NCBI GenBank assembly: GCA_017893485.1
Contig: CM030366.1
Coordinates: 200,441,173-200,505,172, forward strand
DNA: 64,000 nt
Direction of reading: 5' to 3'
DNA from: Hemerocallis citrina
Lineage: Eukaryota > Streptophyta > Magnoliopsida > Asparagales > Asphodelaceae
Shown: piece by piece, positions 48,775-59,738 of the stretch
Layout of the letters: each line of letters begins with the position of its first letter
Numbering within the stretch: position 1 is the stretch's first letter
The notes under the pieces: generated by a model
Database searches by the model: none
What the model was told of the DNA's origin: nothing
The model's input: the letters and a program-made list of their open reading frames with translations, nothing else
Translations under genes and position numbers: made by a program

Positions 48775-51700
48775 TGTAGCGCACCGAATTTCTAATATAA
48801 TATCTCAGAAATACGTTGCACAATTTCCAGCATCTATCTCAATGTAATAGTAAACATAGCCAAACACAGATAAATTTTTCAACTTTTATTACATCAATTA
48901 TTTACAAAGCACAGCGGAAAATTAAACACCTTGAATTACAATTCTTTCTTTTACAACACATTCTTTTACAAATTGCATAAGCCACATTATCATTCTACCA
49001 CATGCATCCAAATCCCAAGCTATAGGTACCTACCTGTAAAATATGAGGCTAGAGATAACCCTAACCCCCAAAACTACGGGGTTAGCCATAACGGTATGAG
49101 TGACATCAAAAGAAATGCAACATAAAAAAAATATAAAGAATAAAGTCATAATCGAGTGAAATAACAATAAATAAAGCATGAAAACATCAAGTGAAACTAG
49201 ACTAAGTGTCAAGTGTAGGAAAATAGAAAACAAACATGCATAAAACCAAGTCAAGAAAACACAAATACAGTATGATGACTCTCTAATGCATACTTGTCGG
49301 ATTCTATGCATTCCATATTACATAGGTCCGATGCAAGCCCTTATTGTTCTCCATTTTATAGGGTTTAATCTCTCGTTATGCAACTAATCCTACTACGGTG
49401 ATAGAAATAAGATCCAGATTACTCCGTGAATAGGCCTGGCAACCCTCGACTCGCAAGCATCATGTAAGCATAGCTCTGACCCCTCAGAGAATCACCTCCC
49501 TGCCGTGTACCCCACGAATAGGTCTGCTGACCCTCGATGTGCAGATACACAAGTACATCCCGTGAATAGGCCCGCCGACCTTCGACACGCGAACATACCA
49601 AATGTCCTCTCGAGACAGAACAACACACAGTCCTGGAACGCATCCGTTGGACTAGACCTCTAGAGCATATACTTACGTTTCTCAAGTTCCATCACATCTC
49701 CACTAGTGTCTGTCTTTAAGTTGATTATTATTAATTAAAATACGATTTTCTCTCTCTAGAGTTAGTGTATCTTGCCGGACTTAATTCCACAAAACAACCC
49801 CAAGACCCCAACTGATCAAAATCCACAAAATCTCATTTGCCAGTTCACAGGAATCCCACTAAACTCCTAGAAACTCACAATTCGAATATCAATACAAAAT
49901 CTTCAAGAAAACTCTTATTTCCATCATCAAAACGTTTATATCAAGAAAACTTTTTTAATAAAAAAAATCCAAATTCATTCAATATGCTCACAAATTTCCA
50001 GAACTGAAATAAGATATTAAATCCATTAAATAACTGAGAATCATATTTTGACGTCGTAGGAAATCACATAACCTCAATTCCTTCGAAAACCATATATATT
50101 TCACTTTATAAAGTCATAGAAATGCAAGTTAAACTCAATTATAATTAAGATATAACTCTCTGTAATTTATTGTAATCTATAGCAAAACTTCATCTAAAAT
50201 AGTAGATCAATAATCCATAAGTGTAAAGAGATAATCATTCAAGAAATAAGCAAGAAAATTCAACAAATCATCAAAAACAGCAGGTGATGGTCGACTGTCG
50301 AAAACAGTTCAAAAGAACGACGGTCGACTGCACAAAACCAGAAAAATCCAATTTTTCAAATGACGGTCAACTGCACATCTTAGTTCAAAATGGGACCAGT
50401 CGACTGTTAGCTGCTACTCGACTAGTTTCAAAATTGTGCACTTTTCGACAGATACAAGATTATACTCTTTTAAAATATGAATTGTAAATTAAAAAACCCT
50501 CAGATGATCAATTACAACTTATTTAACATACTGGAGTTTATAAAACAAATCAAAATCTCATTAATTTCATAAAAGAGCAATTTTTTGACATAACTCTTCA
50601 AAACAGATAATATGAATATATAAGTGTGTATATGTGTGTGTTTGCATTAGTTAAGGCATCAAAATCCATCAAATTTGAGTAGTACAATGTTTCAATTCAA
50701 CCCCAGTATCAAAACAAATCAAGATCCAATCGAAAACATCACAAAAATAAAAAAATCAAGTTTCGACTGTACATCAACAGACCCGAAATTAAAAACCCCC
50801 TTTTCACTTCAAGATTTGATCTTTTGATACTTAAAACTCATTGCAACTTGTTATACACATACCCCAACTGATTACATTAGTTTACCCCTTGATCATATGC
50901 AGATACAACATGTATTAGTCAAGTTCTTTTCATCAAAATACCCCAAACAGATCATGCCTATACATACACAGTAAATAGCTCAACCATATTCACTTTTATG
51001 CAGTTTACATCATACAGTCTCATTATAAACGATCAAATCAGTAAGAACATGAAAGAAAACAATATACTCATGATTCTTATTAAGTTCTTTAACATTCTAA
51101 ATCATTTATATAGAATTTCAATCATCAATAGCATAGTTTTCATGAAAGATTCAATCTTTATTCATCCATCCATCAACAAATCATTATATCATCATACTAT
51201 CATCTATCATGCATTCTAATAGACAAATCATCAAATACAACATGCATAGAATAATAAGAAAACAAACATATGTCACTCACCTTATTGAAGAATCAACCGA
51301 AATAATAAGGAGAATAAGAAAAGTCCTTCATTTCGCAAAAAATCTAAGATCCTCGCTTCGAAACTACAAGAAATCAATAATAAAGAAAATCCTTTGTTTA
51401 GTGCTGCAAAGAGACGACTGCACTTCTCTTTCAATAGGCCAGAAATTCAGGTATTAGGGTTTTAAGAAGATTTTGCAAACTATCCTTTAGAATATATCTT
51501 TACATATATAAATATTTATACTAGGAAATTAGATTAACCAAATCAATTTAAATTTAAAATAAAAAATAGCTATCCTGATTTGGCCGGCACTGTTTTTAAA
51601 TCCAGAAAATAAATTTTGTAATTTTTGCCTCTAAGTGGCAATTTTGCAAAAAGATCATTCTTTAACAAATTTGCGAAATAAACCAAATTTAATAGAACAA

Positions 51701-52056
51701 AAAGAAAACTCTTTACCTTTGAGTTGGATAGCCATCATGCTCAGCCCAGAAAACCGAAATTTTAGAGTTTTTACTCCAAGTGGTAATTTTGCACAAAAAG
51801 CCCATCTTTTTTGTAATATTTGCAAATATGCCAAATAAATATCAGAAAAATCCCGAAAAATCATAAATAATACCTAATAATAAATAGTAGGTTTCTCCAA
51901 AATAATTTCTGATTTGAACTTCCTAAGAAAATATTTGCACGTGTTTTGCACGTGTAAAAAGACAATTTTCAAAGAAATGTTTATTAAATCACCAAAAATC
52001 ATTTTAATTCATTTTGTTAATCTCAAAAAAATTATTTAAAAATCTAGGATGTTACA
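48775..52056 (-). mobile_element. Solo LTR S3 (3282 bp), minus strand
   Basis: Perfect TSD ACTGA at 48770-48774 and 52057-52061. In minus orientation TGTAACATCCTAGATTTTT...GAAATTCGGTGCGCTACA. It shares long collinear stretches with S2, including the antisense-gene-like GGGGTTAGCC/CATAACGG region near 49080 and the doubled G-box near 51935-51953. Confidence 0.85.
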
Positions 52057-53482
52057 ACTGACCCCGCGTCCATTGCAGCTCGATCCTTCGGGGTCGCAAG
52101 ATGATTAACCGCTTGCATACAAGTGGTCGAATCCCCAAGAAATTCGTTGTGCTTCATCACACGCCAGTCCGTGACAAAAAGCTTCTTGTGTTCCTCTATT
52201 AGAATGGCTTTTGTGGTAGAAGTAAGAGGGGGTGCCTCAAGTGCAAGAGCAGCCCCCAAAGTAAATCCCCTGACCGATGGGATAACCGAAGCAGATGGTG
52301 GTGATTCAAGGTTCACCACTAGGGACTCGCTAGTCTGACCCCTAGCAGCTTTCGAGGCGGAGGGTTTGGCGGACGTTCTCTTACTCTTCCTCTCTTCGGG
52401 GGCTTTGCCGCTTAACCCCGTATGCTTCGAAACCATCGAATCAAAGTCCATGTTAGGGTCCTCTGCAGAAAAAGACACAAGTTAGTCAAAGTGTAAAGCA
52501 AAGAAAGATAAGATACAACGACGAAAGCAAAAATAAGTAATAAAGCAAATCAAAGATGCGTACTAGGGTTGATCGGATTAAGATCACCCCTGAAGAGATA
52601 TTCTTCTGTTACTTCTCTCCAATCTAAGGCAGGCCGGTCTAAAAGTGTCATAACCATCTCGCCCTCCTCAGGGCTTAAGACAGGCTCAGACTTTGCCTTC
52701 TTCAGAACTTCTTCTCTCCACCTCGTGGGTATCCCCCAGGGTTGACTACTTCGAACAAGGAAAAATTTCTCCTTCCAATATTTGATCGAGTTAGGGTTCT
52801 CGATCAACTTCACACCTCGACGAGGAGTAAGATAATATCTAAACTCCGACCTATTCTTCTGGTGAATCTTGTAGAGATTCCCCAAAACGTTCAACCGAGG
52901 CTCAATTCATGCTGCTTGACAATGTAAAACTAAGCCGTTCACATGCCTCCACATGTTCGGCATGAATTGGATGGGGCTAAAGCCGAACCACCGAAGAACC
53001 TCGGCAGTGAACGGAGGAAGAGGGAGGCGAAGACCAGCGTGGAAGGCATCGAAAGAAAAGAAACAAGTGTCGGGAGAGGTAGGCATGCACGCTCTAATAC
53101 CTGGGCCCGATAAAATAAGATCGTACTCCCTCGAAATCATGAAGCAGCCCCGAATACTGCGCAGGTCCTTCTGTGTGAGCATGGTAGAAATGTCATCCAC
53201 CTCGGAGCGGTTATGGGGCTCATTCTCCTCGTAGAAAGGCGCCTTTCCATGCTCGACTCGAGACAGAAGGTCGACAGAATATTCCCTAATGCGGTCGAGG
53301 CTCGACAAGGAGCCCGACAACCTACCCAACTCCCCCACTTCTCGTCGACTCTTTATAATCTCTTCAATTATCACCGAACCCACTTCCTCCTTCGTCTTAT
53401 CTGCTCTATACGGTATAACAAGCGACCTATCTTCGCCTTGGCCTGAGGAGGAGGTCTTGTCTCCAGAAGACACCCTAGACAT
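52057..53482 (-). pseudogene. Antisense Tat gene, N-terminal Transposase_28-like portion
   Basis: The minus-strand start ATG at 53482 gives MSRVSSGDKTSSSGQGEDRS. Further in come FDAFHAGLRLPLPPFTAEVL, RWFGFSPIQFMPNMWRHVNG, FRYYLTPRRGVKLI, KYWKEKFFLVRS and PTRWREEV, the pattern of the Pfam 'putative gypsy type transposon' domain. An in-frame stop at about 52907 interrupts it. An intron is implied by a GTACGC donor near 52563 and a TTTCTGCAG acceptor at 52466. The next exon starts EDPNMDFDSMVSKHTG and runs to the S3 junction. Maize Grande and related Tat elements carry a comparable antisense gene of unknown function. Confidence 0.75.
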
Positions 53483-53509
53483 CTTTGATAAAATAAATAT
53501 TTATGAATA

Positions 53510-53512
<3 letters not shown>

Positions 53513-53592
<80 letters not shown>
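53513..53592. repeat. (AT)n microsatellite, about 40 units
   Basis: Perfect TA run between the antisense-gene start and the tandem repeats upstream of it. The open frames it produces in both directions are artefacts. Confidence 0.97.
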
Positions 53593-53593
<1 letters not shown>

Positions 53594-53639
53594 CCTTAGA
53601 TGTGACAACTACGGTCGGAAAACTCGTCGGAAAAGGAAC

Positions 53640-54400
53640 CACTACAGCGTTCGGTGTCACGCGCCGAACAAACGTGTCCCCGACCGTGAAATCACCAAAA
53701 AACTATTGACTGGTCAATGGTCAACGGTCAACAGGTGACGCGTGTCGCGCAGCTGAACCATCTACAATGTTTGGTGTCACGCGCCAAACAAATGTGTCCC
53801 CGATCGTGAAATCGCCAACAAACCATTAACTGGTCAACAGTCAACAAGTGATACGTGTTGCGCAGCCGAACCATCTACATTGTTCGGTGACACGCACCGA
53901 ACAAATGTGTTCCCGATCGTGAAATCGCCAAAAAACTGTTGACTAGGCAATGGTCAACAGGTGACACGTGTTGCGCAGCCGAACCATCTACATCGTTCGG
54001 TGCCACACACCGAACAAACGTGTCCCCGATCGTGAAATCGCCAAAAAATTATTGACTGGTCAACGGTCAACGGTCAACGGTCAATAGGTGACACGTGTCG
54101 TGCAGCTGAACCATCTACACAGTTCAGTGTCACGTGCCGAACAAATGTGTCCCCGATCGAGGAATCACCAAAAAATGTTGACTGGTCAACGGTCAACGGT
54201 CAACAAGGTGACACGTGTCGCGCAGCTGAACCATCTACATCATTCGGTGTCATGCACCGAGCAAATGTGTCCCTGAACGAGAAATCACGAAAAATCGTTG
54301 ACTGGTCAACAGTCAACGATCAATGGTCAACGGTTAATGCCACGTGTCGCTTAGCCGAGCCATCCACATCGTTTAGTGCCAAAAACCGAATAAACTCGCC
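53640..54400 (-). repeat. 113-129-bp tandem repeat, 7 units, rich in W-boxes, upstream of the antisense gene
   Basis: The landmark GTGTCCCCGATCGTGAAATC recurs near 53674, 53794, 53907, 54020, 54147, 54267 and 54396. Each unit has CACGCGCCGAACAAA-like and GACTGGTCAACGGTCAAC-like segments. On the minus strand the latter gives clusters of TTGACC/TTGACT, the W-box recognised by WRKY factors. The array sits directly 5' of the antisense ORF, where its promoter would be. Confidence 0.85.
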
Positions 54401-54629
54401 CTCGAACGAAAAATGGAAGAACAACCCTGCCTCTCGATGCGCGCTTGATTATGATCAGCGGCCCAGATCTCGCCATGTCGCCTCCTCTCTCAACAACGCT
54501 TCAGAGCACGAGTTCGATCTTGATCGACGTCTCAGATCCCGCCACATTGCCTCTTCATTAGATCCCCTCATCGTGACCATCCAATCTCATCAACGCACGA
54601 GCCATTTCGTGATCGATGGTCATTATTAA

Positions 54630-55040
54630 ATTAAGGTAATTTCTTTTATTTAATTACTTTATTTAATTAAATTAATTAGTTAAAAATTACGAAAAATAAT
54701 TAAAAATTCGAAAAAATAACTAAAAAATTCTAAAAATAATTATTAAATTCAGAAAAATATTTTTTAAAATTCCAAAAATTAATTACTAACCCAATTTTCT
54801 TCGAAAATTAATTATTAAAAATCGAAAATTGAATAAAAAAAATTCAAAAAATGATTGAAAATTGAAAAAAAAATCAAAAAATCCAGAAATTTCTAAAAAT
54901 AATTTTGAGTATTTTATGAACTCGGGAAAGCTTCGTTACACTCCAAGCGAGCTCTAAACATCCCCGAGAACGTTGATAAATTCTATGAGCCATTAAAACG
55001 GACGAACTGCTTCTCAAAGGCTGTGAAACTCAATTTTCGG
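54630..55040. other. A-rich 3' untranslated stretch of the Tat element
   Basis: AT-rich simple sequence with repeated AAAAATT-type words, no ORF, ending at the purine tract GGAAGTGGGGGG before the 3' LTR. Confidence 0.6.
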
Positions 55041-55052
55041 AAGTGGGGGGCT

Positions 55053-55807
55053 TGTAATATGGGTAAAAATAGAACTAAATCGAGACCGTTCAAATTAGGC
55101 ACAAATCTTAAAGCTCTCAGGGGTAAAATAGTAATTTCACCTGTAAACGGGTCCGAAGATGGGAACTAGGTCTTTTTCCAAGCCCAATAACCCAAAAACG
55201 GGTCCGTCTCACTGGGTCAGGGTGACATCCTATTATGAACAAACCCTCGACATTTAAAGAGTAATTCAAATTTATGATTGTCTCTAAGAGGCAGTTTAAA
55301 CTAAATCTCTTATCATGAAACGATTTAAACTCTGTTTCTTATCCAAAAACACCGGGAAGTAGAAATAAATCATTTTCTTGAAACTGACCCCAAGGCGACT
55401 ATAACTACCCCTCTACCGGCCCCCACCATAAAGAAGGTAACCAATATTTTTCCACAAAAAGATCTCGCATATTCTTCTTGATTACTGACTTGAGTGTCGG
55501 AGGACTTGTCGCCGGGATCATTCATAGTGTTTCAGGTATTTTGCAGGTCAAGCGGAAACGATCGCTGCAGTCAACACCATCGAAAGTCAAAACGTCAGAT
55601 TCTTAATTGTTCCACCAAAGAATCCACATCACCTGGTTACTCACACACAGAAAAAAAAAGTAACAGGTCAACACCATGGAAGGTAAAAAAGTCAGCTTTT
55701 TGATTGTTCCACCAAAGAATCCACATCACCTGGCTACTCCTACACAGGAAAAAAAATAATAATAATAAAACAAAACAAAACAAAACAAAACAAAACAAAA
55801 GGTAACA
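55053..55807 (+). repeat. 3' LTR of the Tat element, 755 bp with a tail duplication
   Basis: Matches the 5' LTR from TGTAAT to GTAACA at 55665. The last part of the LTR (GGTCAACACCAT...CACATCACCTGG...ACACAG) is then repeated, followed by (AAAAC)n and a second GGTAACA end at 55807. The target duplication ATACT follows only that second end, so the duplication belongs to the element. Confidence 0.88.
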
Positions 55808-56043
55808 ATACTAATTTTTCATTAATAAGACAATAACAAATATTAAAAAAACCGAGTGAAAAAAATGAGCTTATTTTTTTTGCTTAGCAGGTTAATAAAG
55901 GAGAAAAATGATTGTCTGTATTGCCGTAGGTCCTTGGTCTGAACCTAGAGGCATAGGGAATAATTTTATACAAATAATAGTTTACAAGTTTTCAAAGTTC
56001 TAAATGGTAAAAAATAACAAAATGCATATTATACGCATGGTAA

Positions 56044-56777
56044 AGTGCTATTTTCTACGGTCGTGAAATGCTTTAATATAGCGAAACCTAAATAAAATAA
56101 GATCGGAGTTTAGTTTCGTCCCGTGGAAAAAAATTGGTTTGAAATCAATTTAAAAGAAATTAATTGAATATTTTAATAATTAAAACTAGCAGACGCAACT
56201 TTTTTTTTTTTTTTGATTCAACTGGGTATCCCGTCCCCCTCTATGGGCCAGACTAGTCCCAGTCCCGTGGTGAGGCTGTCGCAGGCCCATCTATAGCCCG
56301 CGGCCACTGGCCACACTCCAGAGGTGTTTACCATAGGGTTCGAACCCAGGACCTTTGGAGGAGCACACTCCAAATCCCATCGCTCTCTATCACTAGGCCA
56401 CTTGTGGTGGTTTAGACGCAACTTTTAGCTTCGTCGGAGGAATTTTTTTTACCATGGGGCGTCCCATCCTGGATGGAACTTGAAGTTTCGTCCAATGATT
56501 TTTTTTATTTTTTCTGACCTATTTTTTAATTATAAAATCTTCTAATTTCATCGGACGAAACTTTAAGTTTCGTTTGATACAATAAAAAATCATTTTTTTA
56601 TTGGGGACAAAACTAGAAGTTTCGTCATGTATAATATGCATATTCTCATATCCCTTTTAAATATAGCAAACTTCCATAGTGATTTTGTTAAAAAATAGAT
56701 AAATAATAAACGACTGCAGCTCCTAAATTTATAAAATATGCGTATTATAGAAATTTAGCTAACTAATGCAGATGCTC
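56044..56777. mobile_element. Harbinger-like element H6 containing a SINE
   Basis: The right terminus reverse-complemented reads GAGCATCTGCATTAG and is followed by TTA at 56778-56780. The left end is not certain; TAA at 56041 followed by AGTGCTATTTTCTACGGTCG is the best candidate. The interior has GACGAAACTT...AAGTTTCGTC palindromes near 56474-56497, 56540-56560 and 56605-56625. Confidence 0.5.
56204..56413 (-). mobile_element. tRNA-derived SINE
   Basis: On the minus strand it begins AACCACCACAAGTGGCCTAGTG, giving an A-box-like TGGCCTAGTGATAG. A canonical B box GGTTCGAACCC follows about 50 bases on, and the element ends in a run of A. The target duplication AGACGCAACTTTT is at 56191-56203 and 56414-56426. 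A pol III promoter plus poly-A tail plus 13-bp duplication is diagnostic of a plant SINE. Confidence 0.88.
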
Positions 56778-57153
56778 TTACCATTTACAAATTTTGTGGG
56801 TCGTCATAGTCATGCCTACATAACTACATTAACAAATTGTGGTTGTGAAATGTACAATGATTATGGCAATCTTTTCTCTTTAAGATAGAAAAAAAAAAGG
56901 TTTCATTATGCTTTATACACAGTTTAAGGAATAAGGACAGGCTTACAAGAATTTTGAATATATTGTATGATCCTATGCTAAATTCATTACTTTCCTAGGA
57001 GAAAAGCGAACCGAGAATAAATGAAATATGAGAATTTATTAAATTTCTGAAAGCACAAGAACCAAATTGTAAGGAAAAATAAAGTTTAAGAAATAAAAAA
57101 TATTTTAAAAAATATTTTAAAATTTTGTTAATAGAGCAAACATTTTATCTATG

Positions 57154-57720
57154 GGTGGCAATTGATCCGAACCCAATCCGAGCCTGCTAGGTCCGACCCG
57201 ATAATTAGCGGGCTTGGCCTAATAATTCTTATTTCGGGCTAGGCCTGGGCTCAATTTTTTGGGCTCAAGGAAAATTCGGGCCGGATCCGGGCCAAGTGCT
57301 TAGGCCTGAATCAAATTTTTATATGTGCATGTACATCATGTATATTTACGTATGATTTTTTAAAAGAGAATATTCATGTAAATAAGTTGAAATGAGTGTT
57401 AAAGTTTATAGAAAGAGAAATTATATCTTGTATATAAAGTTAAAAAAAAGTAGACATACTACATGTTAATTACTCTAAAGTTTATAGTATTTTTATTATT
57501 GTTATTTTTTTTATCGTATATTATTTTTGATATAGTTTTATTTTATGAGAAAGTTATATATTAGAACATGTATAAATAGTTTGGGCCTAGGCACAAATCG
57601 ATTTTCGGGCCTAATTTTTAAGCCCAAAAAATTTTTAAAAATCATATTGCGTTCGACATATTGCGGGCCTAGGCACAAATCTATTTTCGGGCCTAATTTT
57701 TAAGCCCAAAGAATATGTTG
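57154..57720. mobile_element. Probable hAT-type remnant
   Basis: Starts GGGTGGCAATTGATCCGAACC, resembling the ends of the hAT elements here, and is followed by GGGCC/GGGCTT-rich subterminal repeats. Two direct copies of GGGCCTAGGCACAAATC lie at about 57582 and 57665. The other end and the target duplication were not found. Confidence 0.35.
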
Positions 57721-58312
57721 CGTCCAAGAATTTTTTTTTGAACGGAGACAAGATAAACTTTCGATTTCTATATTTGAAAATTTTCTATATCGTCTGTCAA
57801 ATATAGAAGGCTATTGTTCCAATTTTTTTAAAATTTAAAAATTTAAAAATTTAGAGAACGACTACAGCAATTCGTTCTATATATTTTTAAAATTTTAGAA
57901 ATATAGGAAACGACTAAATATGCTCTAAGAAGCATTGTTTCTGGGATATCTGAACGATCCTCTTACCATTTTTTTGAATATAAAATCTATGTCCTAAATA
58001 TGGGTGTGCACCTGGACGAGTTGGACGTGAAAACGCTCATTTAAAATACATGTTTGGTTTGGATTTTATAGCAGGCTTAGAGCATCCACAGTCGTTTTTT
58101 TCATATGCTAAAAAATGGCAGCTACAGTAATAGCAAATAAACATGTTTGCTGCAGTGATCGTTTGCTATATGTTTCTCATTTTTTAGAAAATAAGCGAGC
58201 GACGGTATATGTTATACCGTCTCATCGTTTAAAAATAAATTTAAAAAAATTAATTACTTATTAACTATTAAACTATATTAATTAAATAAATTAAATAATA
58301 TAATAATAATTT

Positions 58313-58528
58313 AACCTATCCAAAAACTAACTAAACCTCTTTATATCCACCTAACCTACCCACTAAAACCTATTAAAGTATAACTCCACAATTAGCATCA
58401 GACGGTATAACATATCCCGGCCGGGATATGTTATACCGTCTGATGCTAATTGTGGAGTTATACTTTAATAGGTTTTAGTGGGTAGGTTAGGTGGATATAA
58501 AGAGTTTTAGTTAGTTTTTGGATAGGTT
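58313..58528. repeat. 216-bp near-perfect palindrome (108-bp arms, no spacer)
   Basis: The arms 58313-58420 and 58421-58528 are exact reverse complements except for one base (CTAAACCTCT versus CTAAAACTCT). The centre is ATATCCCGG/CCGGGATAT. It can extrude a cruciform in DNA, or fold into a 108-bp hairpin if transcribed. Confidence 0.97.
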
Positions 58529-58695
58529 ACCGTCTGAGCATTTTATTTATTTATTTATTTTTATTTATTTTTTTTTAGAATAAATCTGACCGTTGAATTA
58601 GAAAAAAAAATTTAAAAAAAAAAATATACGTGGGCCGGTATAACATATACCGGACGGTATATGTTATACCGTCCGACCCACTTTAAAAAAAAAAA

Positions 58696-58827
58696 TCTCT
58701 ACTACTATAATGGGAGAAGGCCTTTGTCCTTAACCCAACCCGTGCAACGCACGTGTAGGTAAATTTTTTTTTGCCCTTTTCATTCCTCTCAATTTTCCCC
58801 ACGTGCACAGCACGTGTATAATACTAG
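58696..58827 (+). mobile_element. Non-autonomous mini-Helitron (132 bp)
   Basis: Starts TCTCTACTACTATAATGGGA directly after an A and ends in a GC-rich hairpin (CACGTGCACAGCACGTG), then TATAATACTAG followed by T. TC at the 5' end, CTAG at the 3' end, a hairpin about ten bases before the end and insertion between A and T fit Helitrons. It is nested in H4. A related CCGTGCAACGCACGTG hairpin lies near the 5' side. Confidence 0.72.
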
Positions 58828-59738
58828 TAATAATAATGAGACGGTATAACATATACCAGACGGTATATGTTGTACCGTCTTTTAAAATTTGAGAATCACT
58901 ATTCTGTTTCTCATATATGAGAAACGAATATAGCAGGTTTGTTATAAAATGGCAAAATGAGAAACCGTTGCAGCCATTCGTTTGCTAAAAAATGACAAAT
59001 TGGCATTTATAGCAAACGACTGTGGATGCTTTTACCCATTCAAACTCAAAGTTATATTAAAAATACATTAGGTTCGACTTTTCAAGTGTTAATCTAATTT
59101 GGTAGAACATTAAAAATTATCGATTTTCAACATATACACACTTAATCTGTCAATTGTTTGGCTTAATGGCTGAAAACGAGTAAGAAAAAATTTTATTAAG
59201 ACAAAAACAGAGGGCTTATAAAAAAGATCGACCCAACCGGTAAAACTTTAAACTCACCCGAACAAACCTGAAACTCAAAGAAAATAAAAAATAAAAAGTA
59301 CACCTCGAAACTCAAGGATCTAGATTTGGATATATCAATCTCTACTCCTATAATTTAAGATTTGGCCTACTCATATAATTTAAGATTTGCCTCTGTGATT
59401 GGTAGACAAACCAACTTATTTAATTTAATCTCAGCTACACATTTTTAAGTATAAATTATATTAACAATTTATTTTCTAATTAATTAGTCAAGTACCGTAA
59501 TACGATTAAAATTTAAATTTATTTACGAAATTATCATTCATACAAAATAAATGATATCTTTGGGGTAATTCATAAAAAATGAAACCTTAACAAAAGAATG
59601 TGTTCATCGTGCGTATAAATTTCTAGTCAAAATATAAAATATGATAGAATTAGATGACTTTTGAGTTTTGAAAATTGCTAAAAACCCACCAGACCCGAGC
59701 CCCACCCTATCTCTAATTGGGCATTTGCTCAATTCAGA

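Larger units (their letters stand above)
31538..55807 (+). mobile_element. Tat-lineage Ty3/gypsy LTR retrotransposon, 24.3 kb with nested insertions
   Basis: The 5-bp target duplication ATACT is at 31533-31537 and 55808-55812. The LTRs start TGTAAT and end GTAACA. A TTGGCGCCGTCTGTGGG primer-binding site follows the 5' LTR and a GGAAGTGGGGGG polypurine tract precedes the 3' LTR. Gag, protease (DNGSS), RT, RNase H, a second archaeal-type RNase H and integrase occur in that order on the plus strand, which is diagnostic of the Tat lineage. An antisense gene lies between integrase and the 3' LTR. Removing three solo LTRs, a TRIM and their duplications leaves about 13.1 kb. All genes are broken. 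Confidence 0.93.
58080..59031. mobile_element. Harbinger-like non-autonomous element H4 (952 bp) with palindrome and mini-Helitron
   Basis: TTA at 58077-58079 and 59032-59034. Left terminus GAGCATCCACAGTCGTTTTT; right reverse-complemented AAGCATCCACAGTCGTTTGC. Its family-specific palindrome GACGGTATA...TATACCGTC recurs at about 58201-58222, 58400-58440, 58634-58674 and 58841-58880. It is interrupted by a mini-Helitron at 58696-58827. Confidence 0.87.

Noticed and set aside
53475..53709. ORFs encoding Tyr-Ile repeats on both strands
   Set aside because: Translation of the (AT)n microsatellite.
56218..56421. Possible tRNA gene (B box GGTTCGAACCC) or 67-codon ORF
   Set aside because: No cloverleaf; the A-rich tail and 13-bp target duplication show a SINE.
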